Of a stretch of DNA of 64,000 nucleotides, positions 1 to 10,682 are shown one piece after another. Each line of letters opens with the position of its first letter. Position 1 is the first letter of the stretch. Both the position numbers and the translations under genes were made by a program. The notes under the pieces were generated by a model. It made no database searches. It saw only the letters and a program-made list of their open reading frames with translations, and had not been told where the DNA came from. The stretch is from the NCBI GenBank assembly GCA_036583965.1, contig JAZBQD010000001.1:18632608-18696607 (forward strand), read 5' to 3'. Source of the stretch: Prunella strophiata (lineage: Eukaryota > Chordata > Aves > Passeriformes > Prunellidae).

Positions 1-735
1 CACAGGGACAGCAGCAGCTTTTGTTGGGATCCTGGCACAGGGAAGGAGCTGTGGGAGGAATATCTTCCCTGGATCATCACTTTGCTCTAAGTGCCATGAC
101 AAAAATACAGGGAGCCACCAGAGGTCCAAAGCTGGGAGCACAGACTGAAGTGATTCCTTGGAATTGGGAAAATGTCTGCATAGTGTGCAGTGGGGGGTGT
201 TTGAACCTTAGGAAAACCTGGTTTGGTTGTAAGGCCCATCTGATCACACACCTGGATTTCCTTGGTGTGTCAGCCACTGTTTATTTTGCCTACAGCATTT
301 TCTTAATAACCTCTAATGAAAATTGAATTTGACCTGGATTTAGTGCTCAGACCAGACACATCTGCAGTTCTCTTTTCCTCCTTTTAACACTTCTGGAGCT
401 CTCATTCTCTGTTGTGCCTCACCAAAGCACCCCTTACACAAACACATGTTCTCATCCAGCTGTAAGGATGTATTTCTGAGAAAAGAGAAGAAATTGGAGT
501 TATCTGTAGAAATTAAAGACAGAAAATCAGTCTATCAGATAAGCTCACAAAAGCCAGCCATGCATTCAAAATCTTCATGGGTCGTTTAATAATTAACTGG
601 ATTCTGAAATGCTGGTTGATGTTTTTCAGCTCAAGAACTTGTGCTTATTATAGGCACAGTCCAGTGTGTTTGTGTCAGCAGAGGAGAACACGAGAACACA
701 ACCTGGAGTTTTTATTCTTCTCTGTGCAAAGAAAA
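1..735. other. Intergenic DNA, nothing recognised
   Basis: Unique-looking A+T-moderate sequence. The 101-codon open frame starting at 21 has no recognisable domain and I treat it as chance. Confidence 0.6.
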
Positions 736-842
736 ATCATGGAATCATGGAATTATTGAGGTTGGAAGAGGCCTCCAGTGATCACTGCCCTGAGGAGCCT
801 GTTCAGTGCCCAACCACCCTCTGGGGGAAGAAACTTTTCCTC
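736..842 (-). mobile_element. CR1 LINE 3' fragment
   Basis: Antisense CR1 3' wording (AATCATGGAATTATTGAGGT, then CCAACCACCCTCTGGGGGAAG) truncated after about 105 bp. Confidence 0.75.
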
Positions 843-1404
843 ATAAGATTTATTTATAGATTTAGGTATGTGTTCATATACATATATATATAAAAACTAG
901 TAACTGGCAGTAAAAAGATAACTGAAATTCTAGCATGTTTTTTTCACTTTTTTTTTTTCTTTAAATATGGATGTCCCTATTTGTTAAACGAACCACAAAC
1001 CATTAAATGTCCTCAAGGAGAAAGAACTCAGGCAACATGTTAAGCTGGCTGATGAATTACACTTAAAACCCTTCTTTTAGATCATGAGCTTTATTTTTGA
1101 TCTCTGTGTGCTTAATCTGTGGTCCGTGTCCATAGCCTTTGAAGAAAGGTTTCCTTTCACCATAATTAGCACTATTGTGGAAGATAAAAAGTGATAATGA
1201 GAACTCACTGAGGAAAAAGATTTTGCTTTGTAAACACCCATTTCAGGGAGACCTTCCCTGGCTGTTCTTGGGGAGAGAGGGGCCCATCTCTTCACTCAGC
1301 AGAAAAGCAAAAACTAACAGTAAAGTCAGGACTAAGTCTTTTGTCCCTGGGTGTGTGCAACAGCCATCGTGACATCTTCAGTGTCAAGTGCATTTTGTAA
1401 GCTA

Positions 1405-1635
1405 CAAGGATGCTGGGTTGGTGTTTTGTTAATCAATGGTTTGTAATTATAGTTCATATTTTTGTTTGGGTTTTTTTGGGAGGGAAAGATGGAGGAAGAA
1501 GGTGATTTGTTGTGGTGTTGCCTGGGGAGTTGGTTGTGTGAATGGTGCTGGGGGTTGGATGTTTGGTTTGGTGGTGTGTGATTCAGAGGTTGGTTGTGTA
1601 ATTGTTTGTTGGATTGATGATGAAATGAAACCATG
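1405..1635. other. Strand-skewed G+T-rich, C-depleted block
   Basis: About 230 bp in which C is rare on the + strand (GGTTGGTG, TTTGGTTTGGTGGTGTG and GGTTGGTTGTG-like phrases). There is no tandem period and no ORF conservation. It could be a fragment of an unrecognised transposable element, since the solo LTR at 27.7-28.3 kb has a similar G/T-skewed section. Confidence 0.6.
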
Positions 1636-1979
1636 CATGGACTGGGTCCAAAACTGAAATATTTACTCCCAAATCACTCTTTCCTCATCTTCCTTTGCCT
1701 TGAAGGAATCACTTCCCAGTCCTATTGCAGAAACATTTAATTCTCTGGGTGCCCAGGGGGAGAAGGTAATCTGCAAATTGCTCTTCCTATGGACAGTCCA
1801 GAAATCCAACTGCTCCCCCTGGAAACTCCATTTTCCACTGGAAACACAGGGAGACAGCTTTAAATGAGTGATGCCATTGCAGCTCAGGTCCTCAGCTTGG
1901 CTTGGGAATTCAGTGGAAATTATTAGAGCAGCCAACACTCTTTGCACCTCTCCACTTGGCTGTGCCTGCCAAAGGGGGC

Positions 1980-2493
1980 ATGGAATGGTTGGGATTGGAA
2001 AGGAGCTCAAAACTCACCCAGTGCCACCCCTGCCATGGCAGGGACACCTTCCACTGTCCCAGCCCCAGTGTCCAGCCTGGCCTTGGGCACTGCCAGGGAT
2101 CCAGGGGCAGCCACAGCTGCTCTGGGCACCCTGTGCCAGCCCTGCCCACCCTGCCAGGGAACAATTCCCAATTCCCAATCTCCCATCCATCCCTGCCCTC
2201 TGGCACTGGGAGCCATTCCCTGGGTCCTGTCCCTCCATCCTTGTCCCCAGTCCCTCTCCAGCTCTCCTGGAGCCCCTTCAGGCCCTGGCAGGGCTCTGAG
2301 CTCTCCTGGAGCTGCTCCTCTCCAGGTGAGCACCCCCAGCTCTCCCAGCCCTTGGAGCATCTCCAAGGCCTCCTCTGGACCCTCTCCAGCAGCTCCAGGT
2401 CTTTCCCATGCTGAGCACCCCAGGGCTGGACTCAGAGCTGCAGCTGGGCTCTCACAAGAGCAGAGCAGAGGTGGAGAACCACCCCTCTCATCC
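1980..2493 (-). mobile_element. CR1 LINE 3' fragment
   Basis: About 510 bp of antisense CR1 with the block CAGCCACAGCTGCTCTGGG shared by most copies here, then CTGTCCCTCCATCCTTGTCC and TCTCCAGGTGAGCACCCCCA further into the element. It is 5'-truncated; the short open frames across it are remnants or chance. Confidence 0.88.
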
Positions 2494-3127
2494 TGATTAA
2501 ATATATATGATATAAAGCTTTGTAGGTCAAATAATTTACAATTTTAAGCTTGTTCTTTGGATTTTGCAAAAGGGGAGAAAATTTACAATTCTAAACACCT
2601 AAGTCTACACTCCATGAAAACTTAATGGTTTAATTTTTCTCTTATATATCTTTTATAAACTCTCCTCTGAGAGGGGCTCCCTGCCAGGTTTCAACAAGGC
2701 CCTGTGCTGTTCCTCTGCTCCCAAACAAGCCAGTGCCAGCAGCACCTGTGCTTCCCATGGAGTGCCCTGGGAACAGGGCTGGGAAATGTCCTTCTGTCAC
2801 AAGGAATTGTGGAGTGTGTGCTGGGGCAAAATGAGTGACAGGGAGATGTGATTTGGAAGTGTCAGTTTGATGGGAAATGATGGAATGAGTGTGTTTCCTC
2901 AGGAGAACCTGTCACAGCCATGGCTGAGGAAGTGATGAACTGTGCTTTGAAGAAGTCTCATCCTCTCTCTTTCAAATGAATGTGAAAAGGGAAAAAAAAC
3001 AACTCTCCCAGAGATCATTTCCACCCCAGAAGCTGTTTGCATAAGAATAATGCATCAGGAATGAAATTCCAGGGGAACTTTTTATTCCTGTGGGGATTTT
3101 TCTTCTAGTTTAGAAAGCAGGAAGAAC

Positions 3128-3132
3128 TATAT

Positions 3133-3190
<58 letters not shown>
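3128..3190. repeat. (AT)n microsatellite
   Basis: Alternating A and T with two early CATA interruptions, about 60 bp long. Confidence 0.97.
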
Positions 3191-3192
<2 letters not shown>

Positions 3193-3566
3193 TAGATACA
3201 TAGATAATGCAGAAGTCGTACAAATAGTGGTTGAAATGAAGAGGGGATGCCTCCAGAAGCCCCTAATTAAATTTCACACTTAATTGCACCCTCACTGAAC
3301 CTCAGGCTCAGGGATTGGCTTGGCCTGGGAATTCCACAGCATCCCACACCCACAGGGGCCAGCCTGAGAGCCTCTGCAAAGTGGCAAAAACCCCAAAGCC
3401 TTTACCTTGCTCCTGTTTCCCAGCTTTTCTCTGGAATGCTGCCCCAAATTCTCATGCTGAGCAGGAAACCCATCCCTGCTGTCCCAGTCAGATTTTGTGC
3501 TCCAGCACACAGTTTGGTGTAAAATGTAATAATATGTAAAATATGAGGGAAAAGGGTGATGAGGGA

Positions 3567-3842
3567 AGGTTGGACAGGGATTATGGACAAGGGATGGAGG
3601 GACAGGACACAGGGAATGGCTTCAAACTGACAGAGAGCAGATTTGGATGGGATATTGGGAAGGAATTGTTCCCTGGCAGGGTGGGCAGGGCTGGGATGGA
3701 ATTCCCAGAGCAGCTGTGGCTGCCCCTGGATCCCTGGCAGTGCCCAAGGCCAGGCTGGATGGGACAGTGGAGGTGTCCCTGCCATGGCACTGGATGAGTT
3801 TTAAGCTCCTTTCCAACCCAAACCCGTCTGGGATTCTATGAA
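3567..3842 (+). mobile_element. CR1 LINE 3' fragment
   Basis: A sense copy from GGGATGGAGGGACAGGACAC to the terminal GGGATTCTATGAAA. 5'-truncated, about 275 bp. Confidence 0.9.
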
Positions 3843-3942
3843 AAGCAGTTGCATTGTCCCCGACAAATAATTTAATTTTTTGGGGGTTTTCTTCCATGTA
3901 GTGGGTTTTTTCTGAAACTCTAAAATGCTCACTCCAAGGCAG

Positions 3943-3976
3943 AAAAAAAAAAAAAAAAAAAAAAAAAAGAAAAAAA
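3943..3976. repeat. A-rich tract
   Basis: Twenty-six A, one G, then seven A. It lies about 100 bp after the end of the CR1 copy at 3.57-3.84 kb, so it is not clearly its tail. Confidence 0.95.
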
Positions 3977-4258
3977 CCCTGTAATTATTTATACTAATAA
4001 TATGGCAAGTGAGGAATATTCAGGTCTATCAAAATTTGAGTTTGTTCTTATAGGCAGTTGTATATTTGCTACCTCATACATGTGCTCATGTTTCACTCTG
4101 AAACTGTCCTTTGCTGGATTTTCTCAGTATTCTGCCAGTTCCAGCAGTCACCCTCTCAGTTCAGCAAATATGATTTTATTTTAGGATATTTTTTTGTTTG
4201 TAGTTCATACACTTTAAATCTACTATGTGAATAGTCTGTAGTAGTATTTATAGACAGT

Positions 4259-4298
4259 GTATATATATATATATATTTATATGTATAGACACACACAC
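4259..4298. repeat. (TA)n followed by (CA)n microsatellite
   Basis: About ten TA units, a short TTTATATGTATAGA break, then five CA units. Confidence 0.9.
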
Positions 4299-6974
4299 TC
4301 TATTCATCTCCTGGGAACTTCCCTGGACATTCCAGGAGATCCCTTTACTCCATGTGCTCAGGAAGAGAGCACAATAGTGCACACCAGGCAAAAATACCAT
4401 TAGAAGAAGTTTCTTTTAAAGCACAGTTCTCTAAAACTTCAGATTTGTAACTTCGTTCCACTTTTCCAAGTAATAAAACAAAAATAAAAAAAGAGTATTT
4501 TAAGGTTCTATCACTCAACACCAGGGGAATAGAGAGGATACAGAGCAAAAGTTATGATCTTTTTTCTTTGGTGTCCCAGATAATGTACTTTCATATTGCT
4601 GACAATTTTTTACAAGAATTTCCTTCCTTGTTTCTTGGGAATGGGCAAAGGCACATCACAGACTGAGGAAGGGCTCCATCATCATCATCATCTTCCCCTC
4701 CTTCCAGCTCTTTCTTTGTTCCCTGTCTGCAAAATTAGTCTGGGGCTCCAGGCTGTCACTATTTTAACCATTAGGAGAAGCTCATAGAGCCCAGTACATC
4801 TCATTTTATGAGAAACACTCAAAGCATTATTTCTCTTTTTGCTACCTCCACAACCATTTTATTTTCCTGAGCATCAATTGAAGGAGATAAGGCAGAGTGA
4901 AATTGCAAAGGACATAAAAAATATTTGTTTTTTCCCTCTGTGCAGCCACTATTGAGAGGTCTGGGCTTGGGGGACCCTTCCCACTGTGTTTAGGGAATGA
5001 GATCCTCACCCCACTTTGTGCTGCTTTTGGCTGGGATTGAGGGAATCACTCTGGTGCTTTGGAGTCAAGGAGTTTCCAGTGTCCCAAGCTCTGCCAGGAC
5101 AGGTGACCTGAAGTGACCAAAGGGACATTCCACACCTTACAAAGCCCAGTTTACAAACTGGGGAAACTGGGAGCCACCCATCACAGGTGCTGAGCAACTG
5201 CTGGGGCATCACTGCTCTGTCTGGGGCTTTATTCCCCCCCCCTCTCTCTCTCTTCTTTATTATTATTAAACCATGACACTCTGCAAAATATTTCTGGTTA
5301 CTTTGAGTGAAATATCTAAAAGTTATTTTAGCTTTTGTCCTTTAAAATGAATTTTTTAAAGCCTCCGACGTCAGTCAAGCACAGGAATAGTCCCAGTCCT
5401 TGCTCACACTTAATAAGAGCTGAAGCCTGATGGCTTGAGCACGTACATTAGAGATTCTCCAGCAATTTTATCACTCATTTATCTTTCATTCAGCAGAGTT
5501 TGGGCTGCCTGTTCCCCTCCCTGGAAACAGGGAGGAAAAACGGAGCCACCTTAATCACCAAGGTAAGGGGAAATGAATTTTTAATGAATTGCCCTCCATA
5601 TTTTCTAAGAAGTAAATTATTTCTTACATTTCAAGCTAAAATAAAAGTTGGCTGAGGGAGGAGAGTTGGCAGAACTTTGGCATTTCCTCTGGAGCTCCTG
5701 GATTTACATCTGCAGCCTTGGAGCACTGGCCCAGCCCCATGGAATTCCCATGTTTTACAGGGAATTCATGGATTTTAAAGGGAATTCATGGATGCTTCCA
5801 GCCTTGCCAGCTGGCAGCAAAGCAGCAACCAAGCATGAACAGCCAGGATTTCCAATATTGGTCCCCATCCCCATGCCTTGGAGCAGTTTTAAACCACTCC
5901 TGGAGCAGAGAGGGGAGAAGGTTCCACTTCCAGCACGTTCATCCATCAGGGATGCACAGCCAGTCTGTTTTTGGTTGGATACATCCAGTGGTTCCAAATT
6001 ATTGTGGACAGGTCTTGTCTTCATGCTGGAGGGATGTTCTGAACAAAGGCACTGGCCAGGTACTGAAGGAAGGAATCAGGAAGAAATCCATGATGGAAAT
6101 CTCATGGCAGATGTTCCTGTGTTTAATATCAGGTGCAATGAATTAATACACTGAAATTTCTACAGTTTTTTCCAGAAAAAAAAACCCAACAACTTCATCT
6201 TCCCACCTGTATGCAAAAGAGAGAAAATGTTGTTATTGTTGAAAGAAAGCAAGAAATCAACAGAAGGGAGCTGAAGGGACAATTATAGAGAAGTTGAATA
6301 GATTCAATACCACAAGAGATTAATTCCATAGAGAGGAAAACAGAGATCTGATGGGTGATGTTGCTCATTGTTCCACTGGTTCATTGCTGCTGCTGGATTT
6401 TGCCAGAAGAAATTCAATGTGGCTTTTGTGATTTATTTGTAATGCCTCTCCTTAGTTACAGACTTCAGGATTAGACCTAATTTTGTAAATATTATCTACA
6501 GATTTGATTTCACGAGGTGTTTCACTCTGAATTTGGGTTTAGATGGAGACAATATGTAATAAATGTAGAATCTAAAGTAGCAAAACTCTTTTGCAGTGCC
6601 ACTGATCCTGGTATTTTATTGCCCGTGAGCTGGACCCCTGAAGGAGAGGAGGGATCCAAACTTTCTGGAAACCCAGTTCATCCCTTTTAAAGGGCTTTAA
6701 GAGGAAAAGTGACTGCAAACTTTTCAGAAATGCTGATTGCATTTGATTTAAAAAAGAAAAAAGCCCCAAAAAACAGAATAAAGATTTTTTTTTCCCTCTC
6801 TTAATCCCTTCAAGAAGGAGCAATCTTCACAATAAAAAAAAGTTTTAAAAAAGACACATTGCTCTCCACGTGATACCTGAAAACATCTGCCATCTCCTGG
6901 GGGCTCGAAGAGAAAGAGAAAGAGAAAAGAAGCTCATGAAATATAAAATCACCCTGGAATCCATATTAATGACT
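4299..6974. other. Intergenic DNA, mostly unique
   Basis: Apart from a short (CAT)n at 4,677-4,693, a C-run/(CT)n/(ATT)n stretch at 5,234-5,270 and the CRE-like block described separately, I see nothing. Two overlapping open frames of 168 and 142 codons at 5.65-6.15 kb have no recognisable motif and are in different frames of the same stretch. Confidence 0.55.
5355..5575. promoter_or_regulatory. Candidate regulatory element with CRE-like site
   Basis: A unique block with GACGTCAG (CRE-like) near 5,368, a CACGTAC E-box-like site near 5,440, and a donor-like AAG|GTAAGG at 5,560-5,566. No open frame supports an exon. Confidence 0.2.
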
Positions 6975-7655
6975 GCAGGCTGTTTGCAGTGGCTGCAGAG
7001 GGCAGCTCAGGAGGAGCTGAAGGGCAGCTCAGCTCTGTCCCCTTGCCAGCAGGGAACCAACAGCCAGGGAAGGCTGGAGCAATTCTGCATTTGCTGCAGC
7101 AGGCAAGGAAGGAATTCCTCCCTGGAAGGGAAGGGTGGTTTTCCAGAGCTGTGCTCTGCTCTTGTGAGAGCCCAGCTGCAGCTCTGAGTCCAGCCCTGGG
7201 GTGCTCAGCATGGGAAGGACCTGGAGCTGCTGCAGAGGGTCCAGAGGAGGCCTTGGAGATGCTCCAAGGGCTGGGAGAGCTGGGGGTGCTCACCTGGAGA
7301 GGAGCAGCTCCAGGGAGAGCTCAGAGCCCTGCCAGGGCCTGAAGGGGCTCCAGGAGAGCTGCAGAGGGACTGGGGACAAGGATGGAGGGACAGGACACAG
7401 GGAATGGCTCCCACTGCCAGAGAAAAGGAAATTCCCTCTGGGATATTGGGAGTTAGGAATTGTTCCCTGGGAGGGTGGGCAGGGCTGGCACAGGGTGCCC
7501 AGAGCAGCTGTGGCTGCCCCTGGATCCCTGGCAGTGCCCAAGGCCAGGCTGGACACTGGGGCTGGGAGCACCTGGGACAGTGGGAGGTGTCCCTGCCCAT
7601 GGCTTTAAAATGAGCTTTAATGTCCCTTCCAACCCCAACCATCCTGTAGCTTTAT
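6975..7655 (+). mobile_element. CR1 LINE 3' fragment, longest in the window
   Basis: About 680 bp in sense, from GCTGCAGAGGGCAGCTCAGG through TGTGCTCTGCTCTTGTGAGA and GGAGATGCTCCAAGGGCTGG to a degenerate 3' end TAGCTTTATGATTG. The left edge is approximate. The (ATTGG)n array follows within 40 bp. Confidence 0.88.
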
Positions 7656-7691
7656 GATTGTGGATGGAGACATTCCACAAACCAAGTCAGT

Positions 7692-7865
7692 TTGGATTGG
7701 ATTGGATTGGATTGGATTGGATTGGATTGGATTGGATTGGATTGGATTGGATTGGATTGGATTGGATTGGATTGGATTGGATTGGATTGGATTGGATGGG
7801 ATTGGATGGGATTTGGAATTTTGGATTGGATTGGATTGGATTGGATTGGATTGGACTGGATTGGA
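7692..7865. repeat. (ATTGG)n pentanucleotide microsatellite
   Basis: Pure ATTGG units run from about 7,692 to 7,796, then degenerate copies (ATGGG, TTTGGAATTT) and a second pure block to about 7,865. On the opposite strand it reads as tandem CCAAT. It sits directly behind the 3' end of the CR1 copy ending near 7,655. Confidence 0.97.
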
Positions 7866-8395
7866 GACCCTCCAGCACAGGAGCCAAAGCAGTAACATCC
7901 TTTCCAGTTTCCAATTCTTGTGCCAGCTCCATGCCTCCCCAAATTTGAATTGTTTCCCACCAAGGAACCTTTAGGTGCAGATGTGCTGTCCCATTTTCCC
8001 ACTTGGGAGCCTGAATTGTTTCCCAATCATCTGAAACCTCAGGGAAGTTCATTGTCTCTGGAGGTCCAACCAAACCCAAAGGAAACAGGAAGAATTTCTC
8101 CTCATTTAATCTTATTTTGCTGAACTAGCCACAGATGTGGAGCTGGGTGTCCTAAATAGCACATCTATCATTCTGCTTTTGCTTGGATCAAGTTTGCCCT
8201 TAGGGACTCCCAGGAAATCTGTCTTAAAATTACCAATCCTCTGCCATCTGAAACGATGCAGCTTGTGAGTTCCAAATGAGAAAGGAACTTCAGTTTCCTT
8301 CTTGTTTCCCTTCATTTTAGCCAAGGATAAGAAAAGTGCTTTGAAATTATTCAGATTAATTTTCTTTCCCATTTGGCCCAAATCCACTTCCACTC

Positions 8396-8605
8396 ATAAA
8401 ATCATGGAATTATTAAGTTTGGAAAAGATCTCTAAGATCATTGAGGCCAGCAATCAGCACTGCCAAGGCCTACCACTAAACCATGTCCCCAAGTGCCACA
8501 TCCACATGGCTTTTAAATCCCTCCAGGAATCCAGCATTTCCCTGGGAAGCCCGTTCCAGCCTGGCAACCCTTTTAGTGAAGAAATTCTTCCTAATATCAG
8601 ATTTA
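8396..8605 (-). mobile_element. CR1 LINE 3' fragment, different subfamily
   Basis: Antisense; matches the CR1 form reading GATATTAGGAAGAAATTCTTC when reversed. It contains ACTAAACCATGTCCCCAAGT and CCAGGAATCCAGCATTTCCC. About 210 bp, older looking than the GC-rich copies. Confidence 0.85.
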
Positions 8606-8964
8606 TGGGTGTCCATGCAGGAGCAACAGTGTCTTTCCTTGTCTGTGTCTTGTTTTTTATGCCTCCAACCCCAGTGTCCTCTGTCCAGGAGTGGGCAGAG
8701 CTGATCTGGGCTGTGGGAGGGCTCCTTCCAAGTTTAGTCTTGGATAAGTAATCCCTCATATTTCACTGGAAAACTGATCTCTACCTTAAATGACCAAAGA
8801 TTATATTTACAGATTATATTTACATTTACATTTTATTTATTAAAGATTATATTTAAACTTAAGGCAAATGCCTTGCCTTAAATGACCAAAGATTATATTC
8901 ATAACAGTTCACAAAATATATATATAATCTGAAATAGAATAGGTAACATATAAAACCAATGCTG

Positions 8965-8967
<3 letters not shown>

Positions 8968-8997
<30 letters not shown>
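8968..8997. repeat. Poly(A) run of 30
   Basis: Thirty A followed by GGG and seven more A. Just upstream, the phrase TTAAATGACCAAAGATTATATT occurs twice (near 8,786 and 8,878), a short imperfect local duplication. No retroposon body is recognised. Confidence 0.9.
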
Positions 8998-9000
<3 letters not shown>

Positions 9001-10559
9001 AAAAAAATGTCTAATTTTTTTTTGCCTTCCACTCCACCTTTTATTGATACCACAAAGAATAATTTATATGTTTAAGATGCAGGCCTAGGAATGATTCCTG
9101 GTCCACAGTGAATCCTTCTACCTGACAGATCTTTGCCCAATATTGTAATAAAATATGAAGAAAAGCACCAATTGTGCTGCTGAACAGCCCCAGACACCAT
9201 CACCTGTGCTGGGTGGGAACCAGGAGGAAGAAAAGATGGAGAATTACAAGTGCCAGGCACAGGAGGAGGATTTTCAGGGAATGGCACAATTCAACCCTGC
9301 TGAATTTTGATAGATTTATGACTTAATTCTAACTGACCAGGACAAGGATGCTCACACCAAAGGGCAAAGGGAGGCAGGAAAAATGCAACCAACAGCCTCA
9401 GTTTGGCTTGAAGGAAGGAAAAGATACAATAAATTCTACCAGAGAAATGATCTCCTTAACATGCCCAAAAGCCACAACTAAAATAAGAGCAGAAATACAA
9501 TTAAAATAATGTTTATTATGACATTGTGACTGAACCTTGGGAAGCAAACTCCTGAAGAACCAACCCCTAAATTTCTTTCCATTTTTGAGTACTTAGTGAT
9601 TGATGCATTCAGTGTTCAAAATGTAGTTTTAATTTATTCAAATGTCAGAGAAACCACAGAAAATCCAGCCACTGACCTAGATTTATCCATTCCCATGCTT
9701 AAAATTTGGCTTTCACTGATAAAAGATAAAAAGCACTTTACTGTTTCTTGAACTTGGCCATATATAACAATAACAGATGATTAATTATTTTTAAAAGCAT
9801 TAAGTTTAAGCACCTCCTCATTCCCCCTGCAGGTCAGGAAGGCTGTCTGTTATGTTGGTGATAGGATACAGAACAAGATACATAAAAACCTCCCTGGCAA
9901 AATCACCCCTGGGTTCCTTTCCTTCCAGCTGGAGCTGCTTTCTTTTCCTAAACTGAAAAAAACAAAATTAACAGTTGTTTCCCGTTCATTGACACATGAT
10001 ATTTGGGGATTTTTTAAGATTTATTTTTTATTTTAATTTATTGAAACAAGTTCCTGTGGATCTCTGCTGAAATGTCAGCAAGGGTAAGCACACAGATCTT
10101 TAGGTTTTTAAAAGGATAATAAGTCAATTTACATGGAATAATAGCATTACAGAATTGGTTCTGTCACTGAACTGGAGGCACAAGATTGCCCTCAGGAGCA
10201 GATAAAGCTCTTGAATTCTTTGGGAAGATCCAGGGTCATCAGCTGGAGTTAGGACAAGGCTTTGACATCCCTGGCTGGTACCCCCAAACCCTGGAACACA
10301 GGAACCATGTCAGGAAATAACCACTCACTTTACAGCCCTGGGACAATCCTTCCCAGTGCTGCTCCTGTGGCACTTCCTGGGGAAGCTCCAGCAGTTTCAT
10401 GCCATCAAAAATTGGGAGGGATCAGGGCATTTGGTCCCAGCAGGCAATCCTGAGGATCCCAACACTCCTTATCTGAAAAAGGTTTTTTGAATTCCTGAGG
10501 TGGATGGATTCTCTCTGTGCACTGCTCACCCACCAAGCTGGATTTCCGTGGAAAATTTA
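8998..10559. other. Intergenic DNA, nothing recognised
   Basis: Unique, A+T-rich. No ORF above about 70 codons and no repeat that I recognise. Confidence 0.55.
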
Positions 10560-10682
10560 ATTGTCCAAGGTGTTGGATGGGGCTTGGAGCAGCCTGGGAT
10601 AGCAGAAGGTGTCCCTGCCCATGGCAGGGATGGGCTTTAAGGTCCCTCCCAACCCAAACCACCCTGTGCTTTTATAAATCTG
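10560..10682 (+). mobile_element. CR1 LINE 3' end scrap
   Basis: The last 120 bp of CR1 in sense: TGTCCCTGCCCATGGCAGGG, then GTCCCTCCCAACCCAAACCA. Confidence 0.85.

Noticed and set aside
1868..2496. Open frames of 119-184 codons at 1.9-2.5 kb and similar ones at 7.2-7.6, 35.7-36.3 and 44.3-44.7 kb
   Set aside because: All coincide with GC-rich, stop-poor CR1 3' fragments and appear in several frames and both strands. No intact CR1 ORF is present.
5555..5575. Splice-donor-like AAG|GTAAGG at 5.56 kb as evidence of an exon
   Set aside because: There is no open frame or acceptor to pair with it; such matches are frequent by chance.
5648..6154. 168-codon plus-strand open frame in intergenic DNA
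   Set aside because: No recognisable domain, an overlapping frame of similar length, and no splice or promoter context. Treated as chance.
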